A stretch of DNA of 64,000 nucleotides from Massilia forsythiae (GCF_012849555.1 NZ_CP051685.1:5022001-5086000); one strand, 5' to 3'; positions 1 through 9,164 are shown, counted from the first letter of the stretch. Program-made: numbers and translations. Notes: generated from the sequence alone by a model not told the origin.

Positions 1-97
1 GCGCCGCAGCCGCGCTCGGCGCCAGGACGGGCAGCGTGGCGCCCGCCAGCAGGCACAGGACGGATGCGGCGCGGCGGTGCGGCAGTATGATGGACAT
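1..97 (-). CDS. N-terminus of a secreted protein (cut by window edge)
   Basis: Reading leftwards from an ATG at 97, the frame stays open to the edge and gives 32 residues beginning MSIILPHRRAAS. They look like a signal peptide: a basic n-region (HRR), a hydrophobic core (VLCLLAGATLPVLA) and an Ala-rich end suited to signal peptidase I cleavage. The rest of the protein lies outside the window, so its function cannot be read. It is divergent from the glycoside hydrolase at 333. No strong ribosome binding site precedes the ATG, so the start is tentative. Confidence 0.55.
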   Translation of the reverse strand, partial: MSIILPHRRAASVLCLLAGATLPVLAPSAAAA

Positions 98-332
98 GTG
101 ACGGCGGCGGGAGACGAAAACAAGCGCCATGATACCAGAGGGCGTGCAGGGATGCCCGGCGCCGGCCGGCCCCTGCGCCTGCCGGACCGGCGCGCCTTTT
201 TCGCCACGCCGCGCGTGCGGCGCTTGCGTGCGCGGGTCCCGCATGCGTAGAGTGGTTGTATCGCGTACGTAAGCACGGCGCATTCCATCACAACCATCGC
301 GCGGCGCCCGCCGCCATGCCGAGGAGGCAAAC

Positions 333-2405
333 GTGGAATATCCCCGCCCCCAATTGCGCCGCGCCGCCTGGCGCAGCCTGGACGGCCCGTGGCAGGCCAT
401 GCTCGACGATCAGGCCGTGCACGTCGACCCGGCCGAGGTCGCGTTCGACCGCAGCATCGTGGTGCCGTTCCCGCCCGAGGCGCGCGCCAGCGGCGTGCAC
501 GACATGGCGTTCCGGCGCCGCATCTGGTACCGCCGCCGCCTGCGCCTCGACCCCGGCATGATGCCCGGTCCCGAGGAACGCCTGATGCTGCACTTCGGCG
601 CGGTCAACCACCGCGCCCGCGTGTGGGTCAACGGCCGCTTCGCGGTCGAGCACCGCGGCGGCCACAGCCCGTTCGCCATCGACGTCACGCGCCACCTGGA
701 CGGGCCGGAACTGGAGGTCGCGGTGCAGGCCGACGACGATCCGCTCGACATGCACAAGGCGCGCGGCAAGATGGATTGGGAGGCCGAGCCGCACAAGATC
801 TGGTACCCGCGCACCAGCGGCATCTGGCGCACCGTGTGGATCGAGAAGGTGGCGCGCACCCACGTGACGCAGTTGCGCTGGACCGCCGACGTGGCCGTCT
901 GGCAGGTCCGCCTGGACGCCGACGTCGCCCACGTGCCGGAAGGCGGCATGGCCAACGTCACCCTGCGCCTGGGCGAGCGCCTGCTGGTGGCCGACCGCTG
1001 CCTGCTGACCGGGCCGCGCCTGTCGCGCATCTTCCAGCTGCCCGACCCCGGCATCGACGATGCCCGCGCCCTGTGGATGTGGAGCCCGGAAAGCCCACAG
1101 CTGATCGAGGCCGAGGTCGAACTGCGCGATGCCGCCGGTAACCTGCTGGACGCGGTGCAGAGCTACACCGCGCTGCGCACCGTCGGCGTCGAGGGCGAGC
1201 GCTTCGTGCTCAACAGCCGTCCCTACTACCTGCGCATGGTGCTCGACCAGGGCTACTGGCCGGACAGCCTGATGGTGGCCTCCAGCGAGCAGCTGCGCCA
1301 CGACGTCCTGCTGATCAAGCGGCTCGGCTTCAACGGCGTGCGCAAGCACCAGAAGTCGGAAGACCCGCGCTGGCTGTACTGGTGCGACGTGCTCGGCCTG
1401 TGCGTGTGGGGCGAGATGCCGTCCGCCTACGGCTTTTCCAACGCCACCGTGCACGGCGTGATGGAGGAATGGAAGGAACTGGTCGAGCGCGACGTCTCGC
1501 ACCCGTGCATCGTGGCCTGGGTGCCGACCAACGAGTCCTGGGGCGTGCCGGAACTGATGAACGACCCGCGCCAGGTGGATTTCGTGCGCGCCCTGTACCA
1601 CATGACGCGCGCGCTGGACGGCACCCGCCCGGTGGTCGGCAACGACGGCTGGGAGATGCCCTGCGGCGACTTCGTCAGCGTGCACGACTACGCCCAGGAC
1701 CCGGCCGTGCTGGCCGAGCGCTACGGCACCCGCGAACGCGTCGCCTACACCCTCGAGCACGTGCAGCCGGACCGCCGCCGGCTGGTGATCGACGGCTTCA
1801 GCGGCCAGGGCCGGCCGCTGTTCCTGTCCGAGTTCGGCGGCATCGCCTGCATGACGCCCGTCGCCGCCGGCCAGGAGGCGGACCGGCGCGGCTGGGGCTA
1901 TTCGGTGGCGCGCGACGGCCGCGAACTGCTGGCGCGCTACCAGGAACTGATGGCGGCGGTGCATGCCTGCCGGCCGCTGTCCGGCTTCTGCTACACCCAG
2001 CTGGCCGACACCTTCCTGGAAAAGAACGGCCTGCTGACCGAGCACCGGGTGCCGAAGGCGCCGATCGACGCGCTGGCGGCCGCCACGCGCGGGCCGGATG
2101 CGCGCCTGCACGACTGGCACCTCGACCCGCTCGGGCACGACGAACGCTGGCGCACGCGGCGCGGGCCGGATTTCCCCGACGCGTGGAGTCGGGTCGGCGA
2201 GACCGCCGAGGTGCTGCCGTACCGCAGCGAGCGCCCGACGGCGACCGAGCCTGGGCCGGACCAGGGCGCCGGGGCGACCGGCGCCCCGGAAGATGACGAT
2301 CCCGGCGCCGGTGGCCCGGGCGGCCATCCCGCCCGCGCGACCCGGACGGGCCCGGCCGGCTTCGAGCGGCGCGCGCGGCCGCGCACGCGCAAGCATGTGG
2401 CGTGA
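333..2405 (+). CDS. Glycoside hydrolase family 2 protein
   Basis: A 690-residue protein laid out like family 2 glycosidases (beta-galactosidase, beta-glucuronidase, beta-mannosidase): an N-terminal sugar-binding jelly-roll (about 1-180, with the typical VWVNG motif), an immunoglobulin-like domain (about 180-285) and a TIM barrel. The acid/base glutamate is probably E401 in PTNESWG, the usual Asn-Glu pair, and the nucleophile E500 in FLSEFGG. The start is the GTG at 333, preceded by GAGGAGG at 321-327. No signal peptide is visible, so a cytoplasmic enzyme is expected. About 65 C-terminal residues are Pro/Gly/Arg-rich and unlike the catalytic fold. The sugar specificity cannot be told from sequence. 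There is no sugar transporter or regulator beside it. Confidence 0.88.
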   Translation: MEYPRPQLRRAAWRSLDGPWQAMLDDQAVHVDPAEVAFDRSIVVPFPPEARASGVHDMAFRRRIWYRRRLRLDPGMMPGPEERLMLHFGAVNHRARVWVNGRFAVEHRGGHSPFAIDVTRHLDGPELEVAVQADDDPLDMHKARGKMDWEAEPHKIWYPRTSGIWRTVWIEKVARTHVTQLRWTADVAVWQVRLDADVAHVPEGGMANVTLRLGERLLVADRCLLTGPRLSRIFQLPDPGIDDARALWMWSPESPQLIEAEVELRDAAGNLLDAVQSYTALRTVGVEGERFVLNSRPYYLRMVLDQGYWPDSLMVASSEQLRHDVLLIKRLGFNGVRKHQKSEDPRWLYWCDVLGLCVWGEMPSAYGFSNATVHGVMEEWKELVERDVSHPCIVAWVPTNESWGVPELMNDPRQVDFVRALYHMTRALDGTRPVVGNDGWEMPCGDFVSVHDYAQDPAVLAERYGTRERVAYTLEHVQPDRRRLVIDGFSGQGRPLFLSEFGGIACMTPVAAGQEADRRGWGYSVARDGRELLARYQELMAAVHACRPLSGFCYTQLADTFLEKNGLLTEHRVPKAPIDALAAATRGPDARLHDWHLDPLGHDERWRTRRGPDFPDAWSRVGETAEVLPYRSERPTATEPGPDQGAGATGAPEDDDPGAGGPGGHPARATRTGPAGFERRARPRTRKHVA

Positions 2406-2460
2406 CATGATTTTAGGTGGGGCAAACCGCTACCCGGAATGAATCGCCGACCGGGAGACC

Positions 2461-2487
2461 GTCGTTCCAGGCACTGCCTGAAACGAC
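2461..2487. repeat. 27-bp palindrome, copy 1
   Basis: A nearly perfect palindrome, GTCGTT-CCAGGCA...TGCCTG-AAACGAC. The same element, with one base changed in the middle, occurs at 34464-34490, again directly before a GTCGTCCCCGCG-type repeat. Here the repeat that follows is decayed (CCCCGCGAAGGC at about 2489-2500). Confidence 0.7.
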
Positions 2488-2538
2488 GCCCCGCGAAGGC
2501 GCACTACTGTCCAAGATAGTATTGCTGGCCTAAAAACC

Positions 2539-2662
2539 GTCGTCCCCGCGAAGGCGGGGACCCATGCTGAGTGCCAAAAGTCGGCATTTTTGAAATGTTC
2601 TGGTTGCTTCTGGGTACCAAATTCTCTTGCTCAGTATGGGTCCCCGCCTGCGCGGGGACGAC
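2539..2662. repeat. Paired palindromic (REP/BIME-like) repeat, locus 1
   Basis: Two inverted copies of a short palindromic unit face each other: GTCGTCCCCGCGAAGGCGGG at 2539 and its reverse complement ending GCGCGGGGACGAC at 2662. Each can fold as a GC-rich hairpin. The roughly 70-bp spacer resembles the spacer at 26415-26490 (both contain TATTTTTGAA- or CATTTTTGAA-like and TTGCTCAGTATGGG stretches), so these two loci look like copies of one element. Together with the element at 2461 it fills the 2406-2688 gap. Confidence 0.75.
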
Positions 2663-2688
2663 GCGTTGTCGGCAGAGAATAAAGGCGC

Positions 2689-5106
2689 TCAGTCACCGCC
2701 GTCGATCACCCGCAACAACGCCGCCAGGTCCACCGGCTTGACGAAATGGTGGTCGAACCCGGCGCTGCGCGACAGCGCGCGGTCGTGGGCCTGGCCGTAG
2801 CCGCTCAGCGCCAGGTACAGCGGCGGCGGTCCGTCCGGCGCGGCGGTGGCGCGCAGGCGCCGCGCCAGTTCGTAGCCGTCGATGTCGGGCAGGCCGATGT
2901 CGAGGATGAACACCTCGGGCGGCGGCGCCATGGCCGCCGCCAGCGCCAGCGCTTCGCGCGATCCGGCGGCGGTCGCCGGCGCGTGGCCGAGCGCGGCCAG
3001 GATGCCGGCCAGCGACGCCGCGGCATCCAGGTTGTCGTCGACGACCAGGATGCGCCGTCCCCGGCCCTGGAGCGCGGCGAGCGCCGGCGCGGCAGCTTCC
3101 TCAGCGACCGGCGCGGCCGCCGCGGACGCATGCGGCGGCGCCGGCGCGTCCCCGGCCAGCGGCAGGGCGACGCTGAAGGTGCTGCCGCGTCCGCTGCCCG
3201 CGCTGTGCGCCTCGACCCGGCCGCCGTGCAGCTGCACCAGGCTGCGCACCAGCGCCAGGCCCAGCCCCAGGCCGCCCTGGGCGCGGTCGGGCGTGCGCTC
3301 GGCCTGGGTGAACAGGTCGAATACGTGCGGCAGCATGCCGGCGCCGATGCCGATGCCGTCGTCGCGCACGTCGATGCGCACCTGGCCGTCCGCCACCGAC
3401 GTGCTGAGGTCGATGCTTCCGCCCGGCGGCGAGTATTTCGCCGCATTGTTCAGCAGGTTGGACAGCACCTGCACCAGGCGCGTGCGGTCGCCGTCGACCA
3501 GGGCGCCGCCGTCGCCGAGGTGCAGGCGCAGCGCGTGGCGGCGCGCCTCGATCAGCGGGCGCGCCTGCTCGACCGCGGCGGCCACCACGCCGTCCAGGCC
3601 GATCCGCTCGCGCGCCAGTTCGACCAGCCCGCGCGTGACGCGCGAGACGTCCAGCAGGTCGTCGACCAGCTCGGTCATGTGCGCCACCTGGCGGGTGATC
3701 ACCTCGCTCGCGTGGCGCACCCGACGCGCGTCGGCGCCGGCCAGCGCCAGCAGCTGGGCGGCGCTGCTGATCGGCGCCAGCGGGTTGCGCAGCTCGTGCG
3801 CCAGCATCGCCAGGAACTCGTCCTTGCGCCGGGCTTCGTCGCGCAATGCTTCCTCGCCGGTTTTCTGGTCGTGGATATCGGTCAGGGTGCCCATCCAGCG
3901 CCGCGCGCGCCCATCGGCGCCATTCACCGGCAGGCCGCGGTTCAGCACCCAGCGGTAGGCGCCGCTGCAGTGCAGCAGCCGGTGCTCGAGTTCGTACATG
4001 CCGGCGCCGCCCAGCGCCGCCCGCCAGGCGCGCAGCACGCCCGGCAAGTCGTCCGGGTGGATGGCGCGCTGCCAGCCGTCGCCCAGCAGCTCGGCGGCCG
4101 GGATGCCGGTGAATTCCTGCCAGCGTCCGTTGACGTAGTCGTTGACGCCGTCCGCATCGGTCGACCACACCATCTGCGGAATCATCTCGGCGATCAGGCG
4201 GAAGCGCGCTTCGCTGTCGAGCACGGCGCGCTCGGCCGCCTTGCGCGCGCCGATGTCGGCCACGATGCCGGCGAAGCGGCGCCGTCCGAGCGGATCGGTG
4301 AACACCTTGCCGCGCGCATTGACCCAGACCGCGCCGCCGTCGTCCTGCGGGATGCGGTAGTCGATGTCGTAGGGCGCGCCGGCGGCGGTGGTGGCCTGCA
4401 CGGCGTCGAGCACGCGCTGGCGGTCCTCGGGCGCGATCGCCTGCACCATCCGCGCCAGCGCCGCGCTGGAACGTTCGAGGTCGCCGTCCACCTTGAACAG
4501 GCGCTTCAGGCGCTCGTCGAGGCGGCCCTCGAAGGTATCCAGGTCGTACGACCAGGTGCCGACCGTGCCGGACGCCTCCAGCGCCAGCGCCAGGTGCTGC
4601 TCGGCGTCCTGGTGGCGCGCCAGTGCCTGCACCCTGGCGGTCACCTCGATCACGGTGCAGACCACGCCGCGCACCGCGCCCGCGTCGTCGCGCAGCGGAC
4701 TGAAAGAAAAAGTGAACCAGGCGCGCTCGGGATGGCCGTGGCGCTCGATCGTCGCCGGCACCTCCTCGCGGAAGATCGATGCGCCGTCCAGCACCCGGCG
4801 CGCCTGCGGGGCGACCTCGTCCCAGGTCTCGCGCCACACCTCGCGCAGCGGACGGCCGAGGGCGGCATCGGCGCGTGCGCCGAGTTCGGCGCGGTAGGCT
4901 TCGTTGAAGAAGGTGAACAGGTCTTCGCCCCAGCCGACCACCGTAGGAAAGGCCGAATCGAGCACCATGCCGAGCGCATGGCGCAGCGCCGGCGGCCAGC
5001 CCGCAGGGTCGCCCAGCGGGTGGGCGCGCCAGTCGTGCGTCCGGATGCGTTCGGCCATCGGGCCGCGCTGCGCCAGAAATGTTGCGTCGTCCTGCGTGCC
5101 GTCCAC
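2689..5106 (-). CDS. PAS-domain hybrid sensor histidine kinase/response regulator
   Basis: An 805-residue soluble hybrid kinase with no membrane segment. From the N-terminus there are three PAS-like sensory regions (about 20-150, 160-285 and 295-415), a HisKA dimerisation domain with the phospho-acceptor H437 in AHELRNP, an ATPase domain (DDGIGIG, GLGLGL) and a C-terminal receiver whose phospho-acceptor is D736 in ILDIGLPD, with the conserved lysine in FVKPVD. The GTG start at 5106 is chosen because FLAQRGPMAERIRTHDW resembles the N-terminus usual in this family and AGCGGA lies upstream; the ATG at 5058 is the alternative. The open frame continues further upstream, but only as an antisense-like shadow of the next gene. 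No separate response regulator lies beside it, so output may pass through a distant partner. Confidence 0.87.
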   Translation of the reverse strand: MDGTQDDATFLAQRGPMAERIRTHDWRAHPLGDPAGWPPALRHALGMVLDSAFPTVVGWGEDLFTFFNEAYRAELGARADAALGRPLREVWRETWDEVAPQARRVLDGASIFREEVPATIERHGHPERAWFTFSFSPLRDDAGAVRGVVCTVIEVTARVQALARHQDAEQHLALALEASGTVGTWSYDLDTFEGRLDERLKRLFKVDGDLERSSAALARMVQAIAPEDRQRVLDAVQATTAAGAPYDIDYRIPQDDGGAVWVNARGKVFTDPLGRRRFAGIVADIGARKAAERAVLDSEARFRLIAEMIPQMVWSTDADGVNDYVNGRWQEFTGIPAAELLGDGWQRAIHPDDLPGVLRAWRAALGGAGMYELEHRLLHCSGAYRWVLNRGLPVNGADGRARRWMGTLTDIHDQKTGEEALRDEARRKDEFLAMLAHELRNPLAPISSAAQLLALAGADARRVRHASEVITRQVAHMTELVDDLLDVSRVTRGLVELARERIGLDGVVAAAVEQARPLIEARRHALRLHLGDGGALVDGDRTRLVQVLSNLLNNAAKYSPPGGSIDLSTSVADGQVRIDVRDDGIGIGAGMLPHVFDLFTQAERTPDRAQGGLGLGLALVRSLVQLHGGRVEAHSAGSGRGSTFSVALPLAGDAPAPPHASAAAAPVAEEAAAPALAALQGRGRRILVVDDNLDAAASLAGILAALGHAPATAAGSREALALAAAMAPPPEVFILDIGLPDIDGYELARRLRATAAPDGPPPLYLALSGYGQAHDRALSRSAGFDHHFVKPVDLAALLRVIDGGD

Positions 5107-5174
5107 CGTGGTTCCGCTCAGAAATCGAAAGCGCCATTGTACGCGCAGGCGGTCTCCGGGCCCGCCCGGGCCGG

Positions 5175-6089
5175 CTAGCGTGCGCCGAGGAAGGTCTTCA
5201 GTTCGTCCTGGAAGCGCGCCGGCTGGTCCCACATGATGAAATGGGCGCTGTCCGGGATGCGTTTCAGGGTGGCGCCCTTGGCCGGGGCGTAGGCCGCCTT
5301 GTAGAAGCCGTCGATTTGCGCGTCCGTCAGCGGCGCGCCCTTGGGCAGCACATACAGCACGGTCAGGGGAACCGCGATCTTCGGCAGTTCCGGCCCGAGG
5401 TCGGTGGTCAGCAGTTCGCGGTAGGCGTTGGCGGAGACGTCCGTGTCGCTGGCCAGCGAATCCTCGACCGCGCCGGGCCGCATGGCGGCACTGTTCACCA
5501 TGCCGTCGATGGTGTCCACGGCGCGCTTGCCGCGCTGTTCCGGCGAGGCGGAGCGCATGCCGGCGCTGATGCGCTCGGCCATCGGCTGCATCCCCGCCGC
5601 GGTCGCGCCGGGGCCGCCGAACATGGCGCCCATGAACGGGAACATGTCGACCACCATCAGGCGCGACAGCGCGTCCGGATGGCGCGCCGCCAGCATCATG
5701 CCGATGGTGCCGCCCATCGAATGGCCGACCACGGCCGGGCGGCGCAGGCCGCTCGCCGCGATGTAGCGCGCGATGTCCTCGGCCACCGGCGCCGCCACCA
5801 GGCCTTCCTTGTTGGCGCCGGCCGGCTGGCCGGCGAAACCGGCCACCTGCACCAGGTGGTAGCGGTAGCCGGGCACCGCGGCGATCGTCGAGGCCCAGGT
5901 GCGCGGCGAGGAATTCAGTCCCGGGATCAGGATCACGTCGGGACCGCTGCCTTCCACGCGCACGCTGATGCGCTCCGAGGAAAACGGCGGCGCCGGCGTG
6001 GCGGCAAGGGCGTGCGCCGTGGACAGCGCAAGGGCCAGGGCGGCGCCGTGGGCGAGGAAGGAACGGCGCGTCGGCAGTGCGAAAGACAT
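5175..6089 (-). CDS. Exported alpha/beta hydrolase (Tat-type signal)
   Basis: A 304-residue alpha/beta-fold hydrolase. The N-terminus carries TRRSFLAHGAALALAL, a twin-arginine signal (R-R-x-F-L) followed by a hydrophobic stretch ending in ALA, so export through the Tat pathway is likely. The nucleophile is S124 in GHSMGG, and the catalytic histidine is probably H283 in DSAHFIMW near the C-terminus. The oxyanion-side motif LIPGLNSS follows the first strand. The ATG at 6089 has an excellent AGGAGA site 6 bases upstream. It ends 68 bases before the sensor kinase on the same strand, so the two could be co-transcribed. The substrate (ester, lactone or other) is not evident. Confidence 0.85.
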   Translation of the reverse strand: MSFALPTRRSFLAHGAALALALSTAHALAATPAPPFSSERISVRVEGSGPDVILIPGLNSSPRTWASTIAAVPGYRYHLVQVAGFAGQPAGANKEGLVAAPVAEDIARYIAASGLRRPAVVGHSMGGTIGMMLAARHPDALSRLMVVDMFPFMGAMFGGPGATAAGMQPMAERISAGMRSASPEQRGKRAVDTIDGMVNSAAMRPGAVEDSLASDTDVSANAYRELLTTDLGPELPKIAVPLTVLYVLPKGAPLTDAQIDGFYKAAYAPAKGATLKRIPDSAHFIMWDQPARFQDELKTFLGAR

Positions 6090-6193
6090 CGGATCTCCTG
6101 TTGGACGGTTCGGGCGCGCAGCGCGTCGGCCACCGGGCCGCGGCGTCGCGCGCGCCGCGAGGCGGCCATCCGATGATAACAGCGTTCCATTTC

Positions 6194-6220
6194 AAAATTG
6201 CAACATATGCATGCAATTTT
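6194..6220. promoter_or_regulatory. AT-rich perfect inverted repeat
   Basis: AAAATTGCA and TGCAATTTT form a perfect 9-bp inverted repeat with a 9-bp spacer, standing out as AT-rich in a very GC-rich region. It lies 30 bases past the kefB-like stop and about 105 bases upstream of the hydrolase start, both on the minus strand. It could be an operator for the hydrolase or, with its TTTT end, a weak terminator for the kef pair. Confidence 0.45.
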
Positions 6221-6250
6221 CATCGGCGGTGCAAGCGCTGGGCCGATACG

Positions 6251-8068
6251 TCAGTCCCAGTCGTGCGCCGGCTCCTCGTCCACCGCGCGGCGGTCGCGCG
6301 CGATCATGGTTTCCAGTTCCTCGCGCGCGCGCTTGGCCATCGAGGTGTAGACGGCGCGGTCCTTGTAGTACGGATAGACGGCGTGCACGTTGGCGGTGTT
6401 GTAGCGGCGGAACCGGGCGGCCGCCTGGCGCGTGCGGTAGGCGCTTTGGCCGAGGCCGTCGACCAGGACGCTGCGCCCCAGCTGCAGCGCCGACTCGAAG
6501 GTCTCGCGCTCGATGACGCCGACGCCGCGGTCCATCAGTTGATAATAATGGGTGATGTTGCGGGCGCGCGCGAAGATCGGCAGCGCCGGGTAGTCGCGCC
6601 GGATGGCGTCGACCAGCGCCAGGCTGTCCTCGATGTCGTCGATCGCCACCACCAGCGCGCGCGCATGGCCGGCGCCGGCGGCGCGCAGCAGGTCGGCGCG
6701 GGTGGCGTCGCCGTAGAACACCTTGAAGCCGAAGTTGCGCAGCACCTCGACCTGGTCGGGGTCGTGGTCGAGCACGGTCAGCGGTACGTCGCTGGTGTGC
6801 AGGAAGCGGCCGACGATCTGGCCGAAGCGCCCGAAGCCGGCGATGATCACGTGGTCCCGGTTCGGCTCGATGGCATCGGCCGGGCGCCTGGCGCCGGCGC
6901 CGCCGTGGCGCTGGCGCCAGGCGCCCACGCGGTCGTGCGCCATCAGCGCCAGCGGCGTCACCACCATCGACAGCGCCACCACCACCACCAGGATCGAGGC
7001 CGTGTCGGGCGAGAACACGCGCGCCGTGGCGGCCGCGCCGAACACCACGAAGGCGAATTCGCCGCCCTGCGCCAGCAGCAGCGCGAACTGCAGGTGCTGG
7101 CCGCGGGCGATGCCGAGCGCGCGGCTGAGCAGCGTCAGCAGCGCCGCCTTGATGGCGAAGAAGCCGGCGACCAGGCCCAGCACCAGAGCCGGCCGGGCCA
7201 GGAACACGGCGAAGTCGACCGACATGCCGACCGCGATGAAGAACAGCCCCAGCAGCAAGCCCTTGAACGGCTCCAGGTCGGTCTCCAGCGCGTGGCGGTA
7301 TTCGGAATCGGCCAGCAGCACGCCGGCCATGAAGGCGCCCAGCGCCATCGACACGCCCACCCACTGCATCAGCAGCGAAATGGCGATCACCAGCAGCAGG
7401 GCGAAGGCGGTGAAGATCTCGCGCGTGTCGGTCTTGGCGATGAAGCGCAGCAGCGGACGGATCAGGAAGCGGCCGGCCACCACCAGCCCGGCCAGTACCG
7501 CCGCCACCTTGATCGCCGCCAGCCAGGCGTTGCCGCCGCCGCCGGCGCTTTCCGGCACGCCCAGCAGCGGCACGATGGCGATCATCGGGATCGCGGCGAT
7601 ATCCTGGAACAGCAGGATCGAAAAGCCGGCCTGGCCGGCCGGGGTCGGCATCAGGTTGCGCTCTTCCAGCGACGCCAGGGCGATGGCGGTGGACGACAGC
7701 GACAGCCCGAGGCCGCCGATCAGCGCCACCTTCCAGTCGATGCCGGCCAGCAGCGCGGCGCCGCACAGGCCGGCCGCGACCAGCGCGACCTGGGCGCCGC
7801 CCCAGCCGAAGATCGGCCGGCGCAGCGACCACAGCCGGCTCGGCTCCAGTTCCAGGCCGATCAGGAACAGCAGCAGCACCACGCCGAACTCGGCGAAGTG
7901 CAGCGCGTCCTCCACCTCGGCGATCAGGCGGAAGCCGAACGGGCCGATCAGGATGCCGGCCAGCAGGTAGCCGAGCACCGCGCCCAGGCCGAGGCGCTTG
8001 GCCAGCGGCACCACGATCACCGCCGCGGCCAGGTAGATGCAGGCGTTCAGCAGCAGGTTATGTTCCAT
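6251..8068 (-). CDS. kefB: KefB/KefC-type K+:H+ antiporter (CPA2)
   Basis: A 605-residue inner-membrane protein. Residues about 1-375 form a CPA2 antiporter domain of some 12 helices (typical motifs GYLLAGILIGPFGF and FLIGLELEP). A cytoplasmic RCK/TrkA-N domain follows, with a nucleotide-binding Rossmann motif (GFGRFGQIVG) starting near 410. In this family the protein releases K+ and takes up protons when glutathione adducts of electrophiles accumulate. The ATG at 8068 is preferred over 8074 because GGAGG lies 6 bases ahead of it; for 8074 it would be directly adjacent. It overlaps the end of the kefG-like gene by 11 bases, as expected of translationally coupled partners. KefB versus KefC cannot be decided from sequence alone. 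Confidence 0.86.
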   Translation of the reverse strand: MEHNLLLNACIYLAAAVIVVPLAKRLGLGAVLGYLLAGILIGPFGFRLIAEVEDALHFAEFGVVLLLFLIGLELEPSRLWSLRRPIFGWGGAQVALVAAGLCGAALLAGIDWKVALIGGLGLSLSSTAIALASLEERNLMPTPAGQAGFSILLFQDIAAIPMIAIVPLLGVPESAGGGGNAWLAAIKVAAVLAGLVVAGRFLIRPLLRFIAKTDTREIFTAFALLLVIAISLLMQWVGVSMALGAFMAGVLLADSEYRHALETDLEPFKGLLLGLFFIAVGMSVDFAVFLARPALVLGLVAGFFAIKAALLTLLSRALGIARGQHLQFALLLAQGGEFAFVVFGAAATARVFSPDTASILVVVVALSMVVTPLALMAHDRVGAWRQRHGGAGARRPADAIEPNRDHVIIAGFGRFGQIVGRFLHTSDVPLTVLDHDPDQVEVLRNFGFKVFYGDATRADLLRAAGAGHARALVVAIDDIEDSLALVDAIRRDYPALPIFARARNITHYYQLMDRGVGVIERETFESALQLGRSVLVDGLGQSAYRTRQAAARFRRYNTANVHAVYPYYKDRAVYTSMAKRAREELETMIARDRRAVDEEPAHDWD

Positions 8069-8609
8069 GGACATCCTCCGTCAGCGCGCGCAGGCGCAGG
8101 GTGAAGGCGGCGGCCTGCGCGTCGAGCGCGGCCGCGCCGGCCTGGGCGCTGCCGTACAGGACCAGCGGGTCGATCCAGTCCATGCCGCACAGCGCCGCGG
8201 CCTGCTCGAACGGCGCCAGGAAGTCCGCGACCGGACGGCCGTGCATCCCGCCGGGCGTCCACGCCTCCGGCGCGCTGCCGGTGCCGGTCACCAGCCACCA
8301 CCCCTTGCCGCGCAGCGCGTCGCCGCCGGCGCCGTAGGCCCAGCCCTGGCGCAGCGTGGCTTCCATCCACTCCTTCATCAGCGCCGGCATGCCGTACCAG
8401 CGCAGCGGATGCAGGAACACGACCACGCGCGCCGCCGCCAGCAGGGCGCGCTCGCGGTCGCCGTCGACGTCGAAGTCGGGATAGGTTTCGTACAGGTCGT
8501 GCAGAGTCACGCCGGGCAGGGCGCGCGCGGCGTCGGCCAGGCGCCGCATCAGCGGCGAACGCTGCGGCGCCGGATGGGCGTACAGGACCAGGATGGAATC
8601 GGGCGTCAT
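8058..8609 (-). CDS. kefG: KefG/KefF-like ancillary flavodoxin-fold protein
   Basis: A 183-residue protein of the NAD(P)H quinone oxidoreductase (flavodoxin-fold) family. It begins with a beta-strand and phosphate-binding loop (ILVLYAHPAPQRS) and has the family motif HPLRWYGMPALMKEWME. Such proteins bind the cytoplasmic face of KefB or KefC and are needed for full efflux. The overlap with the antiporter supports this role. The ATG at 8609 (MTPDSILVLY) fits the family's N-terminus; an in-frame ATG at 8657 would add 16 residues without an obvious domain. Neither has a clear ribosome binding site. Confidence 0.82.
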   Translation of the reverse strand: MTPDSILVLYAHPAPQRSPLMRRLADAARALPGVTLHDLYETYPDFDVDGDRERALLAAARVVVFLHPLRWYGMPALMKEWMEATLRQGWAYGAGGDALRGKGWWLVTGTGSAPEAWTPGGMHGRPVADFLAPFEQAAALCGMDWIDPLVLYGSAQAGAAALDAQAAAFTLRLRALTEDVHGT

Positions 8610-8783
8610 GCAGTGGGCGGCCGGCGCGGCCGCGCGGGATGGTTGTCGAGCAGGCATTCTAGCCTACGGCGCCAGGCGGGCCCACGCCCGACATGTCCTA
8701 CAACACGGTCAGGCGTATGCCGATTCCCGGCCAGCGCCGGATGGCTATCATGGACAGCAATTCAACAAGCAATGGAGCACATC

Positions 8784-9086
8784 ATGGCAGACGACAACAA
8801 AAGCGGCCTGGGCCGCACCTACGACCAGGTGACCAAGGACGGCACCAGCAGCGCCGCCACCATGGGTACCGGCGGCACCGGCAATGTCGGCAGCATGTCG
8901 GGCGAACGCGCCGCGCAGCAGGCCGAGAACGGCAATGCGCAGTCGGCGCGGACCGACGACCTGCTGAGCGACGGCTCGGAAAAGGAGCGCAACGGTTTCG
9001 TCGGCCAGGGACCGGGCGAACTGGAAACCGGCATGGACGGCATCGGCGGCGCTGCCGCCGTCAACCCGGGCAACCGGCAGGGTTGA
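8784..9086 (+). CDS. Small hydrophilic Gly/Ser-rich protein, function unknown
   Basis: A 100-residue protein beginning MADDNKSGLGRTYDQV. It has no membrane segment, signal peptide or cysteine, is rich in Gly, Asn, Gln and charged residues, and is probably largely disordered. I do not recognise a named family. The ATG at 8784 is favoured by GGAG 6 bases upstream; an ATG at 8772 would add four residues. It stands alone and is followed 45 bases later by a perfect rho-independent terminator, which implies a short, well-defined transcript. Its composition resembles small stress-associated hydrophilic proteins, but that is only a resemblance. Confidence 0.65.
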   Translation: MADDNKSGLGRTYDQVTKDGTSSAATMGTGGTGNVGSMSGERAAQQAENGNAQSARTDDLLSDGSEKERNGFVGQGPGELETGMDGIGGAAAVNPGNRQG

Positions 9087-9130
9087 GATGGCAGCCGGCC
9101 GTGCCGGCAATCCGATCCGAGACATAAGGT

Positions 9131-9164
9131 AAAACGCCTTCCCGTTGCATGGGAAGGCGTTTTT
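9131..9164 (+). terminator. Strong rho-independent terminator
   Basis: AAAACGCCTTCCC and GGGAAGGCGTTTT form a perfect 13-bp stem around a 7-base loop, ending in a T run. The leading A run makes it work on the minus strand as well, so it can end both the small gene at 8784 and the bkd operon reading towards it (last stop at 9262). Confidence 0.92.

Noticed and set aside
288..2408. A 706-codon open frame on the minus strand opposite the GH2 gene
   Set aside because: GC-rich genes give long open frames on the opposite strand. The plus-strand protein has clear GH2 motifs; this one is His/Arg/Ala-rich without a family. The same applies to 10784-13942 (+), 17523-19904 (-), 29198-31732 (-) and 43137-45134 (-).
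5107..6216. N-terminal extension of the sensor kinase frame to 6216
   Set aside because: It lies wholly over the well-supported alpha/beta hydrolase and has no kinase similarity; kinase-like sequence begins near 5106.
8610..8657. Extended start for the kefG-like gene at 8657
   Set aside because: It adds 16 residues without domain similarity and has no ribosome binding site; 8609 fits the family start.
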